From positions 62,520,205 to 62,584,204 of the forward strand of contig CM042012.1 in assembly GCA_023525715.1 (NCBI GenBank): DNA of 64,000 nt. The letters run 5' to 3'. Below the pieces are notes generated by a model. The model had not been told where the DNA came from. It saw nothing but the letters and a program-made list of their open reading frames with translations, and made no database searches. This stretch comes from Cichorium intybus. Taxonomy: Eukaryota > Streptophyta > Magnoliopsida > Asterales > Asteraceae. A program made the position numbers and the translations under genes. Shown piece by piece: positions 54,996 to 64,000 of the stretch (its first letter is position 1; each line of letters opens with the position of its first letter).

Positions 54996-57531
54996 ATACT
55001 ATAATACATATATAATATGTACAAGTTTTTATTGCATGAATATCTTAAAATTAAGAGGTACAAATGTTTGAAGCTTAGACAATTTTGGGGGTAATTCTAA
55101 TCTGTTTAAAATTTGAATTGACAACAATTACCGGGCATTTACATCCCGCTTTTGAGATTGAAATTTTGAATTGCATATCATTGCCTAGCCTGTGGATATA
55201 TAGCATCTCAAACCCATTCTCTATGATACTCGATCCGCCTCTCTCTCTCTCAAAACCTAGATAGCCGCTCTCTCACTCTCTCAAACCTAATCTGACGCCA
55301 TTAGTAAAACAATTTCTCGAACAACCCTCATCTCATCAAATTGAAGAAACCAAACACTGCCAAGAATCCTCCCATCCATCAACCTCCAAGCGCTGCCTAG
55401 GGGTCCAATCGTTGAACCGGGGATTAGATCGCTGAACAAGGATTTGAACAGCCGTTGACTGCCTGACGCTACCGTTGGTGAACCAACAGACGCTGCCATA
55501 GTTGAACCACCAGATATGCAGAGATCATTGTGAGCACTGCAAAGACCACTTACAGATCTAGGTAAGAAAAAATATAGCTCTGCCCTCTCACTTTCATGTA
55601 TATTTCCATCTTCACATCTGTCTCTCGAAAAACATATATAACCATCACTAGATCTGTGTGCTATAATGGCAGATCTGTTTACATCACCAGCTACCACCGC
55701 CCCTACCTTATTCAACACAGCTTTGTGTTTTCTATTGATTTGTGTTTTTTAAGAACATAGCTTGCGTAGAATTAGATGTGAAGCTTGATATGTTGTATGC
55801 CATTTTTTAATAATTGAATATTGGATGGTTGTGTTTATCTTTGGTTATATATGTTTATATTTTGGTTTCCGATTTCTTCCCTACGTTCTTACGGTTTTGA
55901 CTAAATTATGGTTTACGGTATTTTTACAGGTTTATAAAAGATGCACCCCAAGTGTTTGACAAAATGACTCAAATAAATCTTTAGTATATTGATGAAGGGT
56001 ACCGGTCTCTAAAAGGATATCATTTTTAGTTCTTAATTTATTACTCTATATGAGGTTGAGGTTGAATTTGGGGGTTTGTTTTTATAATCGTAACCTTTCA
56101 TAATGTGTAGATCTGGATTTTTTAATGGAAACTGTATACATATTTTTTGTTTTTTTAATCAATATGAGTTTGTTTGTGGCGAGACATTGTGTGGTAGCTA
56201 CATAATTTGTTTATTCATATTTTATGATAAGCTTTTTCGGAGATTACTGATCCTAACTTCTCTACATTTTATTTGACACCTGACTGAATATTCGTTGTCT
56301 AAGAGGAATGTTTTGTGGTTATTTAGTTATCCTAATTAGTAGTTTGATTTTAAAAAGAATCGGTGAAGTCCTTTTGAGTTTATCAGAAAGTTTTTAAAAA
56401 ATCATATTGATTAAGATGTTCTTGCGTTGGAATGGAAAAAAGATTAAAAATTCCAGCATTTTGAATTTTTCATAAGAATTAAATTGTATTATTATGTGTA
56501 AACAGTTTAACCATCGTTTTGCTCTTTTGAAAATCAAACCGTTTTGAATTTTTTAAAATCCCACCGTTTAGAGACTAGAGTCTTTCCATTTCTTCAAAAT
56601 ATGAAAAACGTGTACAATATATATTATCTTTATTTTATGGTTTAATTTTAATATAATTGTATACTTACTACGTGTGATAGATCATCTACCCCGAGTATAC
56701 ATTATCCATAAACCAACAAGTTAATATGATGGGGGTTCACTTTTTATGCTGTTGTCGACTGTGATGCTGGCCGGAGGTGCTGAACGGAGCATGGTCGGAG
56801 ATCGTGTTGGTAGCTTGTGGTCCGGATATATGAGTCCAAGGTGAAAGAGGCAGTATCAGGTGAACGAAATATCGGTTATGGAAGGTGAAAGGAGGCAGAT
56901 AAGGTGTGGCATAGATATGTCGGCTGAGGAAGACATATTATGTTAGGAGGTGTTTAAATGTCTATTAGGGTTAGGTTAAGTCTTCATATAGGCAAATTAC
57001 ATATATGGCCCTGTAACTAATAAGTATTACAATAAATCTAAATTAACTTTTCGAACTATTTAAATCTACATATAATATATGAGTTTACATAACTCTCTAC
57101 GTTGTATCCAGGTTTATAAATATATATTATCTAATTTAACTTTTCCAACTATTTAAATCTATAAATTTAGGTTTACTTATCTTGCTATAATATACGATTA
57201 ATATGGTAATGATAATATATGTTTATTACGGTAATTATAATAATCAATTATTAAAAGAGAATTTTTTTTCAAACTATCGTATTCATAAGTTATAAGAAAA
57301 ACTTAAATAACATGTATAATAAAATATTTAAACAGAACTTATATTTTTGTATGTATGTTATTTGAACATGATATATTTCTTGAAACACAAATAATTTTCA
57401 AATGAACTAACCACCTCTGGAAAACTATACATCGAAACGAACTGTCGTCTCCGCAGTATCGTGCATCGTGAGCTTGTGGGTATGCCGAATGAAACTATTC
57501 GCCACCGCCGCATCGCGTGGGTATGCCGCTA

Positions 57532-57532
<1 letters not shown>
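54993..57532 (+). mobile_element. Non-autonomous Helitron (2.5 kb) in the Athila-type 3' LTR
   Basis: Starts TCTATACTATAATAC after host A and ends TATGCCGCTAG before host T, with (TA)n on both sides (54939-54992, 57533-57605). The 5' subterminal CTTAAAATTAAG (~55043) and the 3' terminal pattern GCCGCATCGCG...GGGTATGC match the 14.2-kb Helitron, so it is probably mobilised by the same RepHel family. It has a TATATA at ~55194, a CT-rich leader (55230-55290) and a short exon-like region ending before GTAAGAAAA (~55561). A 143-codon frame on the opposite strand (55287-55718) is probably incidental. No transposase domain. Confidence 0.85.

Positions 57533-57605
<73 letters not shown>
57533..57605. 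repeat. (TA)n of the Athila-type 3' LTR
   Basis: About 36 TA units right of the Helitron, the counterpart of 46325-46451. Confidence 0.95.
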
Positions 57606-57608
<3 letters not shown>

Positions 57609-58514
57609 TATTTCTCACTTTTTGTGCTAGTGCTTGTGTGCAAGAAAATGTTATAAACAGGGACTAAAAGCGGACAAATGGAGAAGTTTTGAGGATAAGA
57701 ACAAATCAGTCGAATGAACACGCGCGCCGCGGGAAAGGATACATGCGCGTCGCGCCACGTCAAAGATGAGGCGGTGAAAAGAAATTCAAATAGCGAAAAA
57801 TGGGGATAAGGCACACGCGCGACGCGACTTGAGGCTTTGCGCGCTGCGGATTCTTAATTTTCACAAGTATAAATAGATGGCATTAGGTCGAAATCAGCAG
57901 GCAAGGAACGACCCCTAAGGTGGATTTAAGGCTTCTTTGACTTAAGGAATCGGATTTCAGCAACATCTTTTGGTATTTCTTATGTTTTCACTTTAAATTC
58001 ATTATTAGTTTAGTTTAATTAGCTTTTAGCTTAGTGTTTCTGGATTGTTTAAACCAGTAGCAGTAGGTTAAAGTTGTTATTTTCGGATTTCAGTACATTG
58101 GATCTTCTAATTTTAGCTTTAATACAAGTAATCATTTGGTTTATGGTTTTATTGCACTTTTTAGTATTTATTGTGTTTGGATGTGTTTTGAATGCAATTG
58201 GTTTGTGTGTTAGCTTTTGGATTCTGAGATTTGTTTCTGATTTCAGTAAGTAAACTTAGTGTAGGATTGGATTTGGTTTAGCTTCGTTTATGCTTGAATT
58301 GGATTTTTGCATTGGCTTTGGAATTGTGTTTTTGTTGGATTTTTGGAAAAGTAGAGTTAGTCCCTCTGGCTGTAGCGTGACACTACTATTGGTAAGCGAT
58401 CGTCCTATCTTGACCACCAAACTCCCATGGATCAACCCTTGCGACCGCTATACTAGTGTGTGTGAGTTATTTTCTTATTTTTGACCGTATAACGACCCAG
58501 GCGTTGTCAGTGTC

Positions 58515-59190
58515 CATTGCTCATAATCTTAACGTCTTTTACATCTCCATGTATATTTATGACTTTGTTAATTTTGTTCAAGATACGCATTCTTCATTTG
58601 ACTCTAAGTCAAGCGATTCCAAAATCCTATCCATTGGATCATTGGGTGATAGATTTCTTGCAACAATTAATTTTATTAAGAACTTTATTCATCATGTGAC
58701 TGCAAGTAAAATGATTCCAAAGTCTTGTCCACCTGGACCTTTGGTTGAAGCGATTCTTATTAAAATTTAACTTTAACAAGCATAAAAAACACAATTTATG
58801 AATCCAATACACTTTGTATGCATCAACATTCAAGTTGTCACTATTTATGTTATTAACACATTCATACAACATTTCAAGGATAATTTTAACAACCATGTAT
58901 TAAAAGAAAAAACAACATTTTATTAAATCAAAATATCCTCGAACAACGTACTATATGATATAAATGTTATACGCATCTAATAAACTAATCAAAATAACTA
59001 ACTAAACTTCAAAACTGCATGAGCTCGAGATCCAATCTGAATGTGCTCCTATGCGTCAATGTCCCGTACCATACTGAGTCCCTACATACAAAGAAAATGT
59101 GACTATCACATCCTCTATCAAGGAATTATGGATCAGGAGTTTTGAGGTTTAGATATATCTGAGTCACAAAACGATTTGGATTTGGAGAAT
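58515..59190 (-). other. Copia internal DNA resuming after the Athila-type element
   Basis: Minus-strand copia sequence downstream of gag. A block containing TTGGAATC(G/A)(C/T)TT occurs twice (~58615-58660 and ~58700-58745) and matches the other copia near 14970. It has stops in all frames and is probably the decayed gag-protease junction. Confidence 0.45.
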
Positions 59191-60002
59191 CTTCCAATCT
59201 TTCTGTGATTGTATCCCACCCTGTGGATTCCCAGATTGAGGCATCTTAGAATCGGTCCAGATGATTTGGATCGTTTCTTGAATTGTCTCATCTCTATGAA
59301 CGACTCGTACGGAACTATGCATCTCTATGAACTACTTAATCCCGAAGTAGCTGGCTCAGTGGAACTATGCATCTCTATGAACGACTCGTACGGAGTCAGC
59401 ATCGAATGCATTTCCACGATAGTCTTGTCCTGGTTCCCTTTCTTGTACATCTGGATGAACAGATCGTACTAGCTAGTCAGTGAGTCGAGTTAATGCTCCA
59501 CCCCTGATTAACAGCGTGACCAAGTTTATACATTTCGCCTATGTATCCCTCAATCTTGAGAACATGCGGACCGACGCTACTTCCTTCTTCTAGCTTGCAC
59601 ACTTCAAGCACTTTGAAGATCCTAGTTCGTTCCTTTTCAACCGGTACTCGGAACCTTTCCTCAACCAGTCATGCTAATTTATATGGCCCCAGGAATTCAA
59701 AATCCCTACGGAACTCGGGGTCAATGGTCAATTAGCATAAGGTTACGAACTTCTTTGTATTCATCAATCAAGAAGTCATGCTCATCACAAAGTTGTTGTG
59801 TGATGCCATGCTTCGGTGGAACGGGGAGCCGATACTCAATCAGATATGGCTTGCCAGCAAAACTGAGAACCATTCTCCATTTACGAAGCCATTCTTCATA
59901 GTCCAGGCTAGTCAGCCTTTCCATATTCAATAGATACTTTCTGAACATTTCAGTAATGGGTGTTGGAGGAGGAGTAGGAAATTTGACACTGGCTTCAGAC
60001 AT
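59191..60002 (-). pseudogene. Ty1/copia gag remnant (minus strand)
   Basis: The frame starts with ATG at 60002 (MSEASVKFPTPPPTPITEMF) and continues SLDYEEWLRKWRMVLSFAGK, the UBN2-type start of copia Gag, open to 59721. The next block (~59600-59500, another frame) reads EVCKLEEGSSVGPHVLKIEG, then GEMYKLGHAVNQG, the following conserved part. A 25-bp phrase (TCTCTATGAACGACTCGTAC...) is duplicated at ~59290 and ~59371. Frameshifts and stops make it defective. Confidence 0.8.
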
Positions 60003-61208
60003 CTATAAAATCATAAGTTATAAGTTTAATTAATCCTTTTAAATAATTACCCAGTTATTATTTAACAAGGCTAGGACCCAAAATACCCCAACTATGGTGT
60101 GAAGAGGGATGTCGTAATCACAACATAATGGTCATTAAGGTAGATATACATTTATCAATTTCTGTCTTATGAAATTCCTAGATCTGTGAGATTCATTGAA
60201 CTGTTCAATGGCATGTTTAATCTCGGATTATGCTATTCCATTTGTGACTGGGATGTCGAGGATCACAAACAAGATGTGAATAACCATGCAAATGTGCTTG
60301 GTAAACTCAATATCATTTATCATCTCAAATTGATGTGCCGGTTAACCACACATGCTCCATCAAAAATGATAATTCATGAGATACCCATTACCACTATTTA
60401 TGAGCCCATATTAGTGTGTCGGTAAACCACACACGCTCCACTAATGTCTCATAAAGTGTAATGTGCAACATCATGGGTTAGCATATCTTTCACATTTTTG
60501 TTAAAGTAACTAGATTTGGGAATTTTATAAAACGGTTCTAGTACTTTCTTTAATAGCATTATACTTTTAATGAGATTAAGTTGTCCTATCAAATCCGTTC
60601 TGCTAACGACCCTCCACTAATCAAGGAAGCGGCGGGTGAGAGTGGACACCCATTCAACCACCATTTTATAGGCAGTTTTCTTAACCCCCTTATAGATCAG
60701 CTTCGTGAATGAGGCATACTAGCGATTTGACTAACCAGTCCTTATACATATAAATATTAAGTTGTAATAATAATATATATAAGATGTATTTTAAACCTTT
60801 TAAAATGTTTTGTTTATCTATTTAAATTTTCGAATTAAACATTTTAATTTTAATTTAAATTTAAACCTGAATAGATTTAATGTTTATCTTTTAATTAACA
60901 ATTAATTAAATAAATTAAATCAATAGCGATCAACAAAGTAATCAAATTAATTTAATCATATCCTTTACCCACTAATTTCGAAAAATACAAAAGGGTATAG
61001 GGTTATCCATTTATTAATTAATCATAATTACCAAAAATAGAAAAACCCTAAGAAACCCTAATAAAAATCGAAAATAAGGGGGATGGGCTAGGGTTTCTGA
61101 AACCTAACCCTAAAAACAAAATTAAGGCCATTAGGGTTTATTTTAAATAAACCCTAATCCAAAAGGTTCAACAATTATAGCAAATTTAAAAAGAAACCAA
61201 GCCAAATA
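60003..61208 (-). other. Copia 5' leader (minus strand)
   Basis: Long non-coding leader between LTR and gag, similar in blocks to the leader at 12254-13734 (e.g. ATTAAACATGCCATTGAAC on the minus strand, ~60218). It holds two of three copies of a GGT(T/A)AACCACACA(C/T)GCTCCA phrase (~60343 and ~60423 on the plus strand). Confidence 0.6.
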
Positions 61209-61220
61209 GCTCTGATACCA
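61209..61220 (-). promoter_or_regulatory. Primer-binding site of the minus-strand copia
   Basis: GCTCTGATACCA on the plus strand, the complement of TGGTATCAGAGC, next to the 5' LTR. Confidence 0.85.
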
Positions 61221-61221
61221 C

Positions 61222-61929
<708 letters not shown>

Positions 61930-61934
61930 GAAGC

Positions 61935-62112
61935 ATATTTTGGATAGAAAGGTCAAAAGTTACGTAACAAAGCGATTGGGTTAGTAAAGGTGCAATGGCG
62001 ACATCATAGAGGCACGGATGTCACCTGGAAACTTGAGGAAGAGTTGCGGTCTAAGTATCCTTCCTTGTTTCAATAGATTCTCAGGAGTGAATCTTTTGAA
62101 AGGGAGGAAAAT
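61935..62112 (+). pseudogene. Chromovirus pol C-terminus and polypurine tract
   Basis: Resumes the integrase C-terminal reading that stopped at 27901: ILDRKVKSYVTKRLGLVKVQ, then WRHHRGTDVTWKLEEELRSK and YPSLF, stop at 62074-62076. The aromatic and acidic residues of this block are those of the plant chromodomain-like tail (family usual VKVQWRHR...ATWE). The purine tract GAAAGGGAGGAAA follows (62098-62110). Confidence 0.88.
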
Positions 62113-64000
62113 TTTAATATCGTGTTACTTTTCGGTAAGTGAAATTGTGTTAATCTTAGTGTAATTAAGATTAAGTAGGTTGTTATATGTGTTAGGGTAG
62201 TTAGAAACCATTTTGGAAGAATTTTTATCTTGAAAATGCCACAAGGAGGTTAAACGGGTCGTGTAGAGTCGCACGGGTCGTGTAAAATGGATGTAGAAAC
62301 TGATCCAAAACTCTTCCAGACCACACGCGTCGTGTAGGATGTGTACTGGGGGCAATCAACGGGTCCAACCGGGGGGTTTCAGGCGAAACAGGGCGTACAG
62401 CCTCAGCTAGCCTCGCTAACAGAGGCATTAGTGATGCTAATTGTTGGAACTGAAATCTAATTAAAGATGCAGAAAACAAGAGAGAGTCTGAAACTAGTAT
62501 AAGTTTTGGAATAACTGGACAAGTCCGAAGACTTGAGTGATAGGTGCGGAAAGATGGACAAGTTCGGAAAGTTGAGAATTTACTTAGATGGATCTTTTAG
62601 CTCAACAATACATATGCACAAACAGTTAACAAAACTGAAAGATTAAGACATTAAGATTGAGATATGAGAAGTAGAACAAGTAAAGTAAGAATAGATATGA
62701 ACAAGACAAGATATGATGGAATGACAGGATTTTATATATATATATATATATGAATGAAAGATCGTTACACATCAGTTCTCAAACCATGAAGACTAAATGA
62801 AGAAGTGATCTCCCTTTTATAGTGCAAGGGAGGACCACAGTATATTATCCTAAGGACTGAAGAGGGGACAATCCATCCCTCTTCAGTCAGATAAGATGGT
62901 TCTAAATAATAAAATAATACAATGTCAGACTAGGGCGGCTATTCTAGAATATAAATAATAAAATCAGTACAAGCAACATGCTTCTAATAGAGCACGCCTA
63001 ATCTAGCCTAATCATTCTATATAACTTGATGTGCGTATCCTTTTGTCTTATCTTCATCTTCAGTCTTCAGAGTTTCTAATGTTGACCGAAGTTAAGATTT
63101 AACTTCGGTATGGCTGATTGCTATAATATTCGAAAGTTTACTTGAGTTACTGAACCGAAATCCAGGAGTTGATTTCGGTGTCTTGCCATTTCTGATCTTC
63201 CTATCCTCGGAACTCGGACTTCCGATCTTGGGCATACTTCCGAAATTGAACTTGTAACACATACCGAAATCCAAGAGTGGATTTTGGTACCATATATTTC
63301 GGATACATAAAGATATTTAGCATAAGCAACGATTAAACATGTTCATTGATTTTCTGATAATTCAAATACATCTCGGAACATACATTCATCAAGTAAACTA
63401 TTGTTTTCGACATTTAAGACTTCAAAAATTCCATCAACAAAGTAAACAAACATACAGACCACCAAATAAACAAACTGATCACACAATCAACATTCTTATA
63501 ACCAGACAAACTCCGGGTTGGTCAACGACCCGTTTGATATTAACACTAATGTCGCATATCAGCTTTTTAATTGTTTTTTTCTTTCATTTGGAAATGTTTT
63601 AAACTCGAAGTTTCTCTCTAAAACCCTAGAAAAACATCCCCAAACCCCAGAAGTCGAAATTGAAGCCTAGGAATCAAGAATTGGAGTTAGGAATCGTTAT
63701 CGTGTGTTTATAAGGTAATATTCCTCGTTCTAGCTTTGAATTGGGTGTTGTTTTGCTTGGATTGAGTTAGTTCTAGGTGGTGTTGATGAACGACCTGCAA
63801 CAAGCATGGATTGATGTAAGTTTTTTTTGGATTTAGAGTATGAAAGTGTTCAAATCCTAAACCCTAGCTAAGAGTGTGTTGATTGTTGCATTTTTATGGT
63901 TGAATGAGTAGAAATTGTGGAAATTGGGAGCTGCAACTAAGATATTGTTATTATACTTGTTTGTAACTCCTTTTAATCTTTCAATTTCTTGATTTTTATG
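62113..64000 (+). mobile_element. Chromovirus 3' LTR, partial, split by a solo LTR
   Basis: Aligns with 21971 onward (AATTGTGTTAATCTTAGTGT in both) and continues after the nested solo LTR with GCTTTTTAATTG... and AAACTCGAAGTTTCTCTCTA. It runs off the window at the equivalent of ~22700. It contains ACACGGGTCGTGT-type motifs (~62270, ~62325). Confidence 0.88.
62442..63545. mobile_element. Solo LTR (1104 bp, TSD CTAAT) in the chromovirus 3' LTR
   Basis: Begins TGTTGGAACTG and ends GATATTAACA (inverted TGTT/AACA), with CTAAT on both sides (62437-62441, 63546-63550). The other chromovirus LTR lacks this segment at the same place. It contains a short (TA)n (62734-62752) and repeated CGAAATCCA(G/A)GAG(T)TG phrases (~63158, ~63265). 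No primer site or coding sequence. Probably copia-type; orientation not determined. Confidence 0.82.

Larger units (their letters stand above)
54872..58509 (+). mobile_element. Athila-type 3' LTR, interrupted by a Helitron
   Basis: Parts 54872-54992 and 57533-58509 total 1098 bp, the same as the 5' LTR once the Helitrons are removed. It ends GGCGTTGTCA. It differs from the 5' LTR by scattered substitutions and a ~28-bp extra GC-rich segment around 57720-57755. Confidence 0.9.

Noticed and set aside
55287..55718. 143-codon open frame on the minus strand in the 2.5-kb Helitron
   Set aside because: Low-complexity, opposite to the apparent leader and exon orientation, no domain; likely incidental.

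Overview
This window is repeat-dense nuclear DNA from a higher plant, almost certainly a eudicot. The LTR families, Helitron termini, long (TA)n arrays and plant-type retroelement Gag/Pol domains point that way. The style resembles Asteraceae such as lettuce, but that is an impression and was not tested. I see no intact host gene. Nearly everything is transposable-element sequence, much of it decayed and inserted inside other elements.

Left part (1 to ~10.8 kb): several Helitrons whose ends abut (TA)n microsatellites. They are a minus-strand element entering from the left (5' end at 1866), a plus-strand 3' end at 4567, a minus-strand element at 4676-6521, and a plus-strand mosaic ending at 10721 with a second Helitron 3' end 58 bp inside it. 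The mosaic carries a decayed fragment of an ARF-GAP (AGD6/AGD7-like) gene at ~9112-9329. A minus-strand Ty3/gypsy LTR lies at ~2480-4135.

Middle-left (11.6-21 kb): a decayed Athila/Tat-type gag remnant is split by a Ty1/copia element (PBS at 12241, gag, integrase, RT and RNaseH remnants, 3' LTR 18292-18932). Further right is a 679-bp minus-strand TRIM with a perfect TTTAG target-site duplication (TSD).

Right part (21,971 to the end): a four-level nest that can be resolved from TSDs. Level 1 is a plus-strand Ty3/gypsy chromovirus (5' LTR 21971-23386; 3' LTR from 62113, running off the window). Level 2 is a minus-strand Ty1/copia element at 27902-61929 (TSD GAAGC), inserted in the chromovirus integrase C-terminus. 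Level 3 is a plus-strand Athila/Tat-type gypsy element at 32075-58509 (TSD GTGTC), inserted in the copia. Level 4 is three insertions in that gypsy element: a 14.2-kb Helitron (32166-46324) in its 5' LTR, a 2.5-kb Helitron (54993-57532) at the matching (TA)n site of its 3' LTR, and a solo-LTR-like insertion (50161-51871, TSD GGGAG) in its pol. A separate solo LTR (62442-63545, TSD CTAAT) sits in the chromovirus 3' LTR.

The main item is the 14.2-kb Helitron. It carries a five-exon RPA/OB-fold (DUF223-like) gene and a six-exon Rep-helicase gene. The latter has an HUH motif, a paired-tyrosine motif and a full set of Pif1 helicase motifs. The only lesion I can see in it is an 8-bp tandem duplication that shifts the frame between Rep and helicase. 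Its 5' end contains a tandemly triplicated exon unit bounded by introns of equal phase. It also carries a ~1.9-kb complex tandem array and a ~697-bp tandemly repeated exon-intron block of unknown origin.
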